DNA of 64,000 nucleotides from Antrihabitans cavernicola (lineage in GTDB: Bacteria; Actinomycetota; Actinomycetes; Mycobacteriales; Mycobacteriaceae): assembly GCF_008297975.1 (NCBI RefSeq), contig NZ_VLNY01000002.1, forward strand, positions 62,001-126,000. The letters are read 5' to 3'. The notes beneath the pieces were generated by a model. That model saw nothing but the letters and a program-made list of their open reading frames with translations. It was not told the DNA's origin and did no database searches. This document shows positions 53,693-61,678 of the stretch, piece by piece. The translations under genes were made by a program, and so were the position numbers. How positions within the stretch are numbered: the first letter of the stretch is position 1; every line of letters starts with the position of its first letter.

Positions 53693-54994
53693 TCATACCC
53701 CAAAGATGAAGATGTGTAGGAACCCGGCGAACAATCCCAGCACACCACCGTGAACGAACAGCAACCACTCGTCCTGCTTGATCGCCGACCGCAGCATCTG
53801 GACGAAATCATCCGGTCCCATCGCCGCCATCTGCTTGGCGATGAACTTGTAGACCTTCTCGCTCTGCTGGACGTTGAATTCTTCGTCGGCGAAGGCTATC
53901 GGCGCGAACGCCGTGGCTTCGGTAGCGAGCGACGCCTTGATGTGGTCGTATTCGCGGGTGCCCATGGCAACTCTGACCATGGTCTTCGCGGGCCCCAGTG
54001 CCCTGTCCGTCGCGGGGCGAATGGTCTCCTCCAGCATTTGATGAGTGCGGTCCGACCGCGGACCCGTCATCAATTCCTCGCCGACGTTGCTGATCGTGAC
54101 CACCTTGGACGCAACCATTTTCGCGTACAACTCGGTGATCTCGGGCTGCCGCTTCAGCAACAATCCCTGCCGCCAGGGGCAGTACCACTTGGGGAACACG
54201 GGCTCGAAGATGAGCGAGATGCCGATGTAGTTGACTACCCAGCCGATGATGATGCCGCCTATCGGCAGCACCAACCACGCCGTCCAATGGGTGAAATGCA
54301 GAACTGCCACCAGCAGAAATCCGCAGGGGAAGCCGAAGTAGAAGCCGAAGTTCTGCATGAAACGCAATTCCTTGCGACCCATGATGAGGAACAGCTCGTT
54401 GAGCAATTCCGGGTTGGCGGAGAAGTACTTGATCACCATCAGCTTGATGTCGAGCAATTGATCGATGTTCTCACCGATCTGGTCCGTGATATCGGCGACG
54501 ATGGCGGGTAGCTGCTGCCGCACACGTGCGTGCACCGCCTCCTTCACCGGCCCCGGCAGGTTGTGCCAGAGCTGCGGATTCTCGCGCTCGATGATTTCCT
54601 CGACGATGCCGCGGATCTGGCCCTGAGCGACCTTGGTCAATTGCTCGGCGATCGCCTCCGGTTGCAACTCGCGATAGAAGTCCCGAACACTGCCGAGCTT
54701 CGCCAATCCCTTGTCGACGGCGATGCTGGCCATTTTGTCCGCGCGCGACGGCACGATGCCTTGCCAACCGAGTCGGCCGTCGTAGCGGATGAGCGGCAGG
54801 ACCTGAACTTTCTTGGGCAGGAAGGGAAACAGCGTTTTCAACCCGAGCAACCTGAAGCCATGAAATTGCAAGGGCTTGAACAGCATCAAGATGCCGGTCC
54901 AATTCGTGATGTACCCGATGATTCCGGTGAACAACGGAACCGTGATCAGTTCCAGAAGGAGAGTGTTCTCGACCCCGAACAGAACCTGGAGCAC
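53693..54994 (-). CDS. DUF445-family membrane protein (copy A)
   Basis: The 433-residue protein (GTG start after AAGGGA) begins LLLELITVPLFTGIIGYITN followed by WTGILMLFKPL, the DUF445 N-terminal hairpin. A large cytosolic helical region (PSRADKMASIAVDKGLAKLG, IVEEIIERENPQLWHNLPG) follows, then a second membrane hairpin with FYFGFPCGFLLVAVLHF and LPIGGIIIGWVVNYIGISLI. The C-terminal helix ends LLFVHGGVLGLFAGFLHIFI. The function of DUF445 is unknown. It is cotranscribed with the Abi-alpha-like gene and diverges from the DUF6230/DUF6114 cluster. Confidence 0.85.
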   Translation of the reverse strand: MLQVLFGVENTLLLELITVPLFTGIIGYITNWTGILMLFKPLQFHGFRLLGLKTLFPFLPKKVQVLPLIRYDGRLGWQGIVPSRADKMASIAVDKGLAKLGSVRDFYRELQPEAIAEQLTKVAQGQIRGIVEEIIERENPQLWHNLPGPVKEAVHARVRQQLPAIVADITDQIGENIDQLLDIKLMVIKYFSANPELLNELFLIMGRKELRFMQNFGFYFGFPCGFLLVAVLHFTHWTAWLVLPIGGIIIGWVVNYIGISLIFEPVFPKWYCPWRQGLLLKRQPEITELYAKMVASKVVTISNVGEELMTGPRSDRTHQMLEETIRPATDRALGPAKTMVRVAMGTREYDHIKASLATEATAFAPIAFADEEFNVQQSEKVYKFIAKQMAAMGPDDFVQMLRSAIKQDEWLLFVHGGVLGLFAGFLHIFIFGV

Positions 54995-55365
54995 GTTATT
55001 TCCCTTCGCCTTGCGCCGACCGGAAGCGTTCGGGTCGCCTCCGCCGTCGTCGAAATTCTGCAGATGGTGCTCTACGCATGATGCTGACCCGCTCGCTCTC
55101 CAACCGAGCCGCGGCGTCTTCTGCCCCGCGGCGTGCTCAAATTAGCATCGTGGCGTGGGCACCAGCCTGCTATCGCCCAAAGTCGGACATTGTCAACGAG
55201 TGTCGCAGGGCGAGGCGACCCGATCGGTGTTCGATACTTGGTATCGAGCGAATTTCATTTGAAATCCGGGTGTTTCGCATCCTCGATTTCTGGCGTTCGG
55301 CCTCTTGGGTAGCCTGCTGGCCGGTAGGTTGACCGCAGTCGAATCGAATGAGGATGGGTACAGTC
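54995..55365. other. Divergent promoter region of the mirrored locus
   Basis: About 370 bases between the leftward DUF445 gene and the rightward DUF6230 gene, without a supported gene. It holds a 17-base palindrome (55231-55247) and a shorter one, ATTTCATTTGAAAT, at 55252-55265. Both lie on the DUF6230 side and may be operators. Confidence 0.55.
55231..55247. promoter_or_regulatory. Palindromic operator candidate in the divergent region
   Basis: TCGATACTTGGTATCGA has perfect 7-base arms around TTG. A second palindrome (ATTTCA-TT-TGAAAT) begins 5 bases to its right. They lie 119-135 bases before the DUF6230 start, in a region that should carry promoters for both directions. Confidence 0.5.
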
Positions 55366-56043
55366 ATGGCCGTTGCAACCCGGGGCGGAACCCGATGGCG
55401 GCGGACTGGGATGTTGTTCTTGCCTGCGCTCCTCGTGGTCGGTTTGCTCGCCGTGGGATCGCTTTTCGGCGTCCTGCCGCTGCGGCTCTCCGTTGTCGGT
55501 CAAGACTTCAAAATTAGTTCGAATGGTTCTGCTATAAAAACCCCTGCCGGTTTGGCGTTCTACCCCTCGCAGATTTCGATGAAGGACGGTACGGACAAGG
55601 CGATCCTGCTGGCCGGTTTGCCCGAAGCGCAGTTGCCGAAAGGTATGTGCATTTCGCTTGTGTTGACTTTCCCCGTCGTCGGTTCGAACACCATTCGTCT
55701 GAAAACCACCGGTAACACGGTTGCCAAGGAGATGACGTTGTCAGCGACGGCTCTCGAGGCGAATGACGCAACGCTGATACCGTCCACGAAAGACGGAAAG
55801 CCGCTGGCACCCGACGGCAGCAATATCGCGTATCCAGTCTCCATCGGCAAGAACGCGGCGGACTTGAACGGCCTACCGAAGGGACCGGAAGGAACTTTCG
55901 GCGTCGACGCTCCAGGTTCGGGTCAGATGAGCAACCTGCAGGCTTCGGCTCAAGGCGCAGTCATCTCGGGTACCGCAGCGCTCAACGGTCTCGGAGTCAA
56001 ACTTGGGCATGGTCGGGGGGTGGATCATGGGGAGTGCTTCTGA
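55366..56043 (+). CDS. DUF6230-family envelope protein, copy 1
   Basis: About 225 residues. It has a basic N-terminus, one transmembrane or signal-anchor helix (MLFLPALLVVGLLAVGSLFG) and a secreted beta-rich domain with two cysteines (FKISSNGSAIKT, LPKGMCISLVLTFPVVGSNT, LNGLPKGPEGTFGVDAPGSG). This is the pattern of DUF6230 proteins found in streptomycetes and mycolata next to DUF6114 genes; the function is unknown. Start is set at the third ATG, after GAGG; two ATGs lie up to 18 bases upstream. It is coupled to the next gene, whose start overlaps its 3' end by 17 bases. Confidence 0.7.
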   Translation: MAVATRGGTRWRRTGMLFLPALLVVGLLAVGSLFGVLPLRLSVVGQDFKISSNGSAIKTPAGLAFYPSQISMKDGTDKAILLAGLPEAQLPKGMCISLVLTFPVVGSNTIRLKTTGNTVAKEMTLSATALEANDATLIPSTKDGKPLAPDGSNIAYPVSIGKNAADLNGLPKGPEGTFGVDAPGSGQMSNLQASAQGAVISGTAALNGLGVKLGHGRGVDHGECF

Positions 56044-56563
56044 CGGGGAGTCGACCAGCAGCGGTATCGGCCAATTCGCGCAAGGCAAAGGTCTGCGTGC
56101 AAGATTCAGACGATTTCGCTGGTCGCGCCCCTTTTGGGGCGGCCTTTTCGTCATATTCGGGGGACTGGTTATCGGCTGGCTGCCACTCGGTCCGATCACG
56201 ACGATCATTCACACCGGGGTCGGCGGGTGGGCTGGATTCGCCTGTGCGGCCCTGCTGATAGCCATGGGATTGTTCATTCTGCTTGCTCCGTCACAACGAG
56301 TGCTCGCGTCGATAGTCGCCGTTGTCGTCGCGCTTGCTTCGTTTCCCTTGTCGAATCTGGGGGGCTTCGTCGTCGGCATGATGGCGGGAGTCATCGGCGG
56401 AAGTCTGGCGTTCGGATGGACGCCCGACAAACCGATGTCGGCACGAACCAAGCGACGTCTGACCAAGGGCACGCCGCCGCCCGTCCCACAACGCCCCGCC
56501 GAAGTGCCGGAAGTCGACGAGGATCCGAACTTGGATCGCGGTTCGTTCACGGAGCGGGTCTGA
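56027..56563 (+). CDS. DUF6114-family membrane protein, copy 1
   Basis: The 178-residue protein has the DUF6114 core: FRWSRPFWGGLFVIFGGLVI then GWLPLGPITTIIHTGVGGWA, three further helices with LLAPSQRVLASIVAVVVALA, and PLSNLGGFVVGMMAGVIGG. A Pro/Arg-rich cytosolic tail follows. The ATG after GGGGGG is preferred. Membrane partner of the DUF6230 protein before it, by conserved adjacency; the function is unknown. Its 3' end overlaps the convergent signal-peptidase-like gene by 17 bases. Confidence 0.8.
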   Translation: MGSASDGESTSSGIGQFAQGKGLRARFRRFRWSRPFWGGLFVIFGGLVIGWLPLGPITTIIHTGVGGWAGFACAALLIAMGLFILLAPSQRVLASIVAVVVALASFPLSNLGGFVVGMMAGVIGGSLAFGWTPDKPMSARTKRRLTKGTPPPVPQRPAEVPEVDEDPNLDRGSFTERV

Positions 56564-57209
56564 GCATGACAGGACCGTCGATCTTGCCGATCGCACCGAG
56601 CGGATACACCCGCCAGGTCACTCGTCCGCGCACCAGCGACACCGGCGTCCAGCCTTCGGCCCGTGAGTCCTCCGATTGGCCGAGGTGGTCACCGAGTAGA
56701 AACAGCATTCCGGGGGGAACGGTCTGCTCGGTGGCGGTACTCGATTTCTTACCCTCGGCGGTACAGCAATTCTCGCCGAACCTGGCCCACTGGCCGGCCC
56801 ATGCGGGGTTGTCGACGACCTGCCACGGCCCGGTGCCGTTCGGCTGCACCCGAACCACTCCCGGTGCGGTACCGACTTTTCGTATCGACACGCGGTCGCC
56901 GGGCAAGCCGATCACACGTTTGATCACCTCGGGCCCACCGGCGTCGAATCGCGTCACGACCAACTCGAATCGGGTCGCCACGCTGCCGCTGAACGGATCG
57001 ACGACAACCCGCTCGCTTGGCTGCAAGGTCGGCTGCATGCTGGTTCCGTGTACCGGTACCGACAACACGGCGATGGCGGCGCCTGCGATACAGACGAGCA
57101 CCAGCACCGCCGCTGCAACGGTCAGTGCGGGGCGACGCCACGCTGTGAGCGCGTGCACTCGAACTCCATTCCCGCCGATCCGTGAACGTGCTCGGCTTGC
57201 GCAAGTCAT
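56547..57209 (-). CDS. Signal peptidase I-like protein (S26)
   Basis: This 220-residue protein has an N-terminal membrane anchor (LTVAAAVLVLVCIAGAAIAV), the catalytic serine in VPVHGTSMQPTLQPSERVVV, the general-base lysine in GPEVIKRVIGLPGDRVSI and the late box PPGMLFLLGDHLGQSEDSR. The Ser-Lys dyad and these boxes define type I signal peptidases. The two cysteines in FGENCCTAEG are unusual. It lies within the DUF6230/DUF6114 cluster on the opposite strand, so it may process the secreted DUF6230 proteins; the main signal peptidase lepB should be elsewhere. An upstream in-frame start adds 38 residues. Confidence 0.85.
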   Translation of the reverse strand: MTCASRARSRIGGNGVRVHALTAWRRPALTVAAAVLVLVCIAGAAIAVLSVPVHGTSMQPTLQPSERVVVDPFSGSVATRFELVVTRFDAGGPEVIKRVIGLPGDRVSIRKVGTAPGVVRVQPNGTGPWQVVDNPAWAGQWARFGENCCTAEGKKSSTATEQTVPPGMLFLLGDHLGQSEDSRAEGWTPVSLVRGRVTWRVYPLGAIGKIDGPVMLRPAP

Positions 57210-57283
57210 ACTCGCACCGCGCTCCGCAAACACATCGGGCGAGTTCACCGAAACCTTGTCGAACGCACGAAGGGTCTTTCCGC

Positions 57284-58027
57284 ATGAATAATCCGATTCG
57301 GCGCAGCGCGAGCCGGCTGGCACGGACGGCTGTAAACCTAGCGCAACGCGGTCGCGAGCAGGGCACGCACGCCGCGCAAGCGTGGAACGCCCAGATGCTC
57401 GTATCTGCGGAGACCCGACACGGAACGCGATGGGGGCGAGGGGTTGCGATCCTGGTGCCCACGGTGATCGCCACTGGATTCGTCGCGGCCGGGATCGGGC
57501 AAGGCGTACTCGCTACCAGCTTCAACGTGTCCAACCAGCCGTTCGAGATCCACGCGACGGAGCTCACCGGTAACGGGCTCGGCGCGGTGATCGGAGCGAG
57601 CAACGTCAAGAACGACGACGGATCGGTGGCGCCGACGGCCGTGGTGCACGCCGGCCTGAACTCGGCAGACATTTCGGGGCTGTGCCTGATCGCAAAGCAG
57701 AACTTCATGGGCGCGGGCTACTCCATCCTGGTCTCGTCGGCAGGTGACCAGAAAGCGGGCGGCCAGAACGTCATGTTCGATGTCACCGATCTGGATGCCA
57801 TGCCCGCATTGCTGTCCAAGGCAGTCCTCGGACGCTCGGCCGACGAGATCAACGCGGCTGGACAGAACCTCGGTGGACAGGCGGGTGGCTTCGGCCTGGA
57901 CGTCACGGACGGGGTCGTGACACTCAACAACATCAACGCGACCGCATACAACGCCCAGGTGGTCGGTCAGTTGGCGATTCCGCATCTGAAGATCAGCCTC
58001 AAGCCCGGGACGGCGACAGGATGCTGA
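57284..58027 (+). CDS. DUF6230-family envelope protein, copy 2
   Basis: The 247-residue protein has a long basic N-terminus (MNNPIRRSASRLARTAVNLA), one hydrophobic helix (RGVAILVPTVIATGFVAAG) and a secreted domain (FNVSNQPFEIHATELTGNGL, SGLCLIAKQNFMGAGYSIL, AGGFGLDVTDGVVTLNNI) ending in a C-terminal Cys. GAAGGG precedes the ATG. Its stop overlaps the start of the next DUF6114 gene. It diverges from the signal-peptidase-like gene with 74 bases between the starts. Confidence 0.75.
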   Translation: MNNPIRRSASRLARTAVNLAQRGREQGTHAAQAWNAQMLVSAETRHGTRWGRGVAILVPTVIATGFVAAGIGQGVLATSFNVSNQPFEIHATELTGNGLGAVIGASNVKNDDGSVAPTAVVHAGLNSADISGLCLIAKQNFMGAGYSILVSSAGDQKAGGQNVMFDVTDLDAMPALLSKAVLGRSADEINAAGQNLGGQAGGFGLDVTDGVVTLNNINATAYNAQVVGQLAIPHLKISLKPGTATGC

Positions 58028-58692
58028 AATTCAAGGAGCGAACCGCCCCGGGTGATCACGACGAAGCACCTGCAGAATCGACAGGGCCCACCGCGCGAGC
58101 GTTCTCTACGGCACACGATGTCGTAGCAAGGTCGCGAAGCCTGCTGATCACCGGCTGGCACAAGAGCGCGGGGGCGAGGTCCTGGTTCGGTGCCTTCCGG
58201 CGCACCAGACCCTTCTGGGGTGGACTGTGGATGATCGTCGGTGGCTGGCTGATCGTGCGGCTGTCGATGGTTCCCCTCCAGGTGGTCGTCTCTGCCGGAA
58301 TGGCAGGCTTCGGTGGCTGGTTGACCGGCGGCGGTTTGATCGTGTGCGGGCTCATTGCCTGGTCCGCGCCGAGTCAGCGATACGTGGCGGGCATCATCGC
58401 CGTGATGCTGGCGATCGCGTCGCTGGTGCTGTCCAATCTCGGGGGTATGTTCGTCGGAATGCTGTTCGGGGTCGTCGGTGCTGCGATGGTCCTAAGTTGG
58501 GGACCCAAGAAGCCGCGTAAGTCGGCTCGCGCCGACATCGACGTGCCGCCGGGCGATGCTGAGAAGACCGGCGACGTAACAGCTTCCGCAGAGGAGCCTC
58601 CTACGCCTGAACCCAGTGGACACGACGCCGCGCCGCCATCCGAAAAGGATTCGGTGACAACCGGTTCCGAAGCCGGCGAGACGGAGACGTGA
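58021..58692 (+). CDS. DUF6114-family membrane protein, copy 2
   Basis: The 223-residue protein repeats the DUF6114 core with a longer N-terminal extension: FRRTRPFWGGLWMIVGGWLI, SMVPLQVVVSAGMAGFGGWL, APSQRYVAGIIAVMLAIASL and VLSNLGGMFVGMLFGVVGAA. An acidic, Thr/Ser/Pro-rich cytosolic tail follows. The ATG overlaps the upstream stop region by seven bases, and the stop overlaps the next GTG (GTGA), so four genes are coupled in line. Confidence 0.82.
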   Translation: MLKFKERTAPGDHDEAPAESTGPTARAFSTAHDVVARSRSLLITGWHKSAGARSWFGAFRRTRPFWGGLWMIVGGWLIVRLSMVPLQVVVSAGMAGFGGWLTGGGLIVCGLIAWSAPSQRYVAGIIAVMLAIASLVLSNLGGMFVGMLFGVVGAAMVLSWGPKKPRKSARADIDVPPGDAEKTGDVTASAEEPPTPEPSGHDAAPPSEKDSVTTGSEAGETET

Positions 58693-59474
58693 GCCGACGG
58701 TTCTGGCCGGTTCGTGTGCGAGTCGGCCGTGCCACGGTCGTCGCATGCGCGGCCTTGCTCATCGTCGGGACGGCGTACGGTCCAGCGAAGGTCGCGTCCG
58801 CGCTCGGCCTGCACCAAGCTCCCGCGCCCGCCCCGGAGTCGGTCGGCTACCTGCCGCCGCCCTTTCCGGTGGTCGTGAAGTCGCCGACCGTCAGGTTGAC
58901 CAACCTGCAGAAGGTCGTCGTCAACCATCCGATTCCGTTGACAAACGGAGCAGCGTCACCGCCTGACACGATCTATCTGCGCTTCAACGAGGTCGATCTC
59001 GACAACCTCACCATCACCGAATTACAGCCACGCGCACCGCAGGAACCTCTCTATTCCTTCGAGATCGCGAACCGAGGGAGCGGCGCCGAGACCGCGGCCA
59101 TCGGCAACAAGACTGCGACAACGGAGCTGTGGGGGAAGGTCAACAGCCTCAAGATCTGCATCACAGCGCAGACGTTGGCGACGGTGGTGAACACGTATGC
59201 GGGGGTGCTCGGCGGTCGACTCGACTCGCTGCTGCAGCTCATCGGCAGCATCTTCGCGCCGTTTGCCAACAGCCCGCTCGGCCCGGTCGGGCCGTGTGTG
59301 CAACTCACCGCGCTGCTACCGGTTCTCGAGGTGCTCATCGACTACGGGGTGCCGCTGCCCAACGTGCTACCGGTGACGGACCTCGATGTCAACGTGTACG
59401 CGTTGAGTGTCGCGACATCGCCAGATTCGCCGTCGATCAAACTGCCGAAGGCGGAAGTGAGGGGCCTTCCATGA
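58689..59474 (+). CDS. Secreted protein of the DUF6230/DUF6114 operon
   Basis: The 261-residue protein (GTG start) has a signal-anchor helix (ATVVACAALLIVGTAYGPAK), a Pro-rich stretch and a secreted domain of beta character (PTVRLTNLQKVVVNHPIPLT, LRFNEVDLDNLTITELQPRA). A hydrophobic helix region follows (LIGSIFAPFANSPLGPVGPC), with two cysteines. I do not know a named family; relatives occur in equivalent operons. Its start overlaps the DUF6114 stop, and its stop overlaps the start of a third DUF6230 gene. Confidence 0.68.
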   Translation: MSRRFWPVRVRVGRATVVACAALLIVGTAYGPAKVASALGLHQAPAPAPESVGYLPPPFPVVVKSPTVRLTNLQKVVVNHPIPLTNGAASPPDTIYLRFNEVDLDNLTITELQPRAPQEPLYSFEIANRGSGAETAAIGNKTATTELWGKVNSLKICITAQTLATVVNTYAGVLGGRLDSLLQLIGSIFAPFANSPLGPVGPCVQLTALLPVLEVLIDYGVPLPNVLPVTDLDVNVYALSVATSPDSPSIKLPKAEVRGLP

Positions 59475-60148
59475 CGGTGGAGTCAGAAGATCGAAACGGC
59501 ACCCGGTGGCCCCGGGTATTCGCTGTGCTGCTGCCCGTTTTGCTGGTTGTGGGCGGTATCGGCCTCAGTATCGGCAAGGGTGTGCTTGCCGCGTCGGTGG
59601 TTGCCCAATCGACAGACGCGACCCTCGTCACCGCCGGACTTCGTGGTGACGGCGTCGGCTTGATCATCGCAGCCAACCCGACGAAAAATCCGGACGGAAC
59701 AGTCGGCAGCACCTTCGTTCGACGGGTAGGCGTAGGTAAGGCAATAGCGAACGGTCTGTGCCTCGCACAGCCGGTGAAGGTCATGGGTATGACGTACACC
59801 GTCCTGATCACCGCCGGTGACAAAGACCCATCCACCTACGAAATTGCTCTCGACGGCGTGGTGCTGAACGCGACCTATGTGAAGGGATACGTCGGAACTA
59901 CCGGAAATGCTCAGGTGAACAAGAATGCTGCCGATGTGCAGGTGGCAGGAAGTTCCATCTCGTTGGACGGCGCTTCCGACAGCTTCGGCCTGCAAGCCCA
60001 GAAGATCGATCTACGCGATATTTCGGCAAACGTGCAGAACATCGATGTTCCCAACACGCTCGCGGCACCGGGTTTCACTGTGAAGGTCGCGCGCGGAACG
60101 CAGCAATGCCCGTCACCGCCGACGGGCGCTCAGCCCGGCGGACGCTGA
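59471..60148 (+). CDS. DUF6230-family envelope protein, copy 3
   Basis: The 225-residue protein has a short basic N-terminus, one helix (VFAVLLPVLLVVGGIGLSIG) and a secreted DUF6230-like domain (ASVVAQSTDATLVTAGLRGD, IANGLCLAQPVKVMGMTYTV, SDSFGLQAQKIDLRDISANV) with a late Cys and a Gly/Pro tail. The ATG overlaps the stop of the preceding gene. It is the last gene of the coupled operon and converges on a small membrane protein gene 25 bases away. Confidence 0.75.
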   Translation: MTVESEDRNGTRWPRVFAVLLPVLLVVGGIGLSIGKGVLAASVVAQSTDATLVTAGLRGDGVGLIIAANPTKNPDGTVGSTFVRRVGVGKAIANGLCLAQPVKVMGMTYTVLITAGDKDPSTYEIALDGVVLNATYVKGYVGTTGNAQVNKNAADVQVAGSSISLDGASDSFGLQAQKIDLRDISANVQNIDVPNTLAAPGFTVKVARGTQQCPSPPTGAQPGGR

Positions 60149-60173
60149 CGGGATTCCGCGGGCGGTTTGCCGG

Positions 60174-60422
60174 TCAGCGGCTGTGTGCCAGCTCGCGGGC
60201 GCGGGAGGCCTGCGGTGTGGCGTTGCGAACCGGCGAGGCTTCGCGAGCTGTCAGGCGCCCGGTCGTGGCAGCGGTGCCACGCAGTTTGGCCCACGTCTTG
60301 TTCGGCACGAACAGCAGCAGCCATGCTGCGACGATGACAGGAACGACAATCCAGGCATGCGCGGCCAGGTAGGTCACCGCACCGAAGAAATAAGCAACGA
60401 TGAGAATCGGTAGCTGCGCCAT
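60174..60422 (-). CDS. Small one- or two-helix membrane protein
   Basis: The 82-residue protein has two hydrophobic stretches (LPILIVAYFFGAVTYLAAHA and WIVVPVIVAAWLLLFVP) and a basic C-terminus (RNATPQASRARELAHSR). The start is the ATG with GGGAG six bases upstream; an in-frame ATG 12 bases earlier is less well placed. No family is recognised. A CRP-type site lies 118 bases upstream. Confidence 0.62.
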   Translation of the reverse strand: MAQLPILIVAYFFGAVTYLAAHAWIVVPVIVAAWLLLFVPNKTWAKLRGTAATTGRLTAREASPVRNATPQASRARELAHSR

Positions 60423-60539
60423 GATGTCTCCCAAAAGAGTTGAATTTCTATCAATTCGATATTTGGTTCAACATCAGCTTCGGCGCTGCTCATCCGATAA
60501 GAAAGCGAATGGGATGACGTTCACAAGCACCCCCCGTAA

Positions 60540-60555
60540 TGTGACGGCGATCACG
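60540..60555. promoter_or_regulatory. CRP/GlxR-type half-palindromic site
   Basis: TGTGACGGCGATCACG has the TGTGA half-site and TCAC of the second half with six bases between, one base short of a perfect CRP motif. It lies between the small membrane gene and the universal stress protein gene, upstream of the former on the minus strand. Confidence 0.45.
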
Positions 60556-60570
60556 AAACGGCATGAAGAA

Positions 60571-60607
60571 GGCCGCATTACTCCTTTTGTTGCGAAGTAA
60601 TGCGGCC
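60571..60607. terminator. Hairpin terminator of the universal stress protein gene
   Basis: Perfect 12-base arms GGCCGCATTACT and AGTAATGCGGCC flank a 13-base loop. On the minus strand it lies 14 bases after the stop of the universal stress protein gene. A short run of T-rich sequence is in the loop rather than after the stem. Confidence 0.8.
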
Positions 60608-60621
60608 GAATGTGGTGTGGG

Positions 60622-61419
60622 TTACTCGCTGGAAGTATTCACCAGAAGTAAGTTGCCTTCGACGCCGTGCGTCACTTTGTTGGCGATCGATCCGAGCAGG
60701 CGCGACGGACCGCTCATGCTGCGATTACCGATAACCATGATGTCGTAGTTCGAGGCCGCATCGATCAGCGCCTTCGCGGGGAGTACGCCGATCAGGATGT
60801 CGCGCTCCGGGGTCACGTCAGGGACGTCGATGCCCAGTTCGCCCAGGCTGGCGCCCATCAAACGCTCGCCCTCGCCCTGGTCCTTGGCAACCGTCACGAC
60901 ATGTGGGGTCGCGCCGAGTGCGAGCGCCAGTTCGAGCCCGCGCCGGACGGCGAGCCGGGAGGTGACCGAGCCGTCGGTGGTGAGACCTACCCTGGCACCC
61001 GATTCGCGTAGCGGTCCCTGCGCGAACAGGACGTCGGCAGGGCTGTGGTGCGACAACCGGTTGGACACGCTCCCCGAAACTCGACTGGATGCCTTCGTGA
61101 GCCCGCGGCCACCGACGACCAGCAGGGTCTCGGGCTGCTCGGTTGCCACTCGGAGCAGTTCCTCTTCCGGCTTTCCGCTCAATTGCTCGCCCGTCACATC
61201 GCTCACGCCGCGTCCTGTGACGAGTTCTTCTGCGTTGTCGGTCACACTTTTCGCCCACTCGTAGTCACGCGATCCGGGTACGTTATCGTCGCCCGTCCAC
61301 ACCGTGAGAATGCTGACCGGAACGCCCAGTCGGGCGGCGATTGTGGATCCGACATCGACTGCAATCGCCGAATCGACAGATCCGTCGGTTCCGATCAAAA
61401 CCCGTGGGTAACTACCCAT
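60622..61419 (-). CDS. Tandem universal stress protein
   Basis: The 265-residue protein has two Usp domains. The first starts MGSYPRVLIGTDGSVDSAIA and has VVGGRGLTKASSRVSGSVSN. The second has RVGLTTDGSVTSRLAVRRGL and ends IMVIGNRSMSGPSRLLGSIA followed by NKVTHGVEGNLLLVN, the ATP-binding G-x2-G-x9-G type motif. Such proteins bind ATP and adjust growth under stress or low oxygen. The start is the ATG giving MGSYPRV; an upstream start adds 30 residues. It diverges from the second DUF445 gene. Confidence 0.88.
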   Translation of the reverse strand: MGSYPRVLIGTDGSVDSAIAVDVGSTIAARLGVPVSILTVWTGDDNVPGSRDYEWAKSVTDNAEELVTGRGVSDVTGEQLSGKPEEELLRVATEQPETLLVVGGRGLTKASSRVSGSVSNRLSHHSPADVLFAQGPLRESGARVGLTTDGSVTSRLAVRRGLELALALGATPHVVTVAKDQGEGERLMGASLGELGIDVPDVTPERDILIGVLPAKALIDAASNYDIMVIGNRSMSGPSRLLGSIANKVTHGVEGNLLLVNTSSE

Positions 61420-61678
61420 CAGCCAATCCTCCGCGCGTTCGAAATCGATGATCGAGGTCGTACCTCGCTCGATTCTTCCCCAGTCGCCGGTCATTCGGAC
61501 GGAGTTCACTGTTTGCGGCGTCGGGGCGCGGAAATGGCCCCGAAATCAGCGCTGGAAAACCCCCGGCCAGGCGAGTTCGGAGGTGCCTGGGCGACTTGTC
61601 GTCAAGGTACTCTTCGTTGCGCCTGCACGGGATGGACTCGTGGGAGGCTCGCGACGCCAGCACTGGTCAGGAGGTGTC

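Noticed and set aside
61453-61467. Short palindrome CGAGGT-CGT-ACCTCG ahead of DUF445 copy B
   Set aside because: Only 6-base GC-rich arms, likely by chance at this GC content; it does not match the palindromes at copy A.
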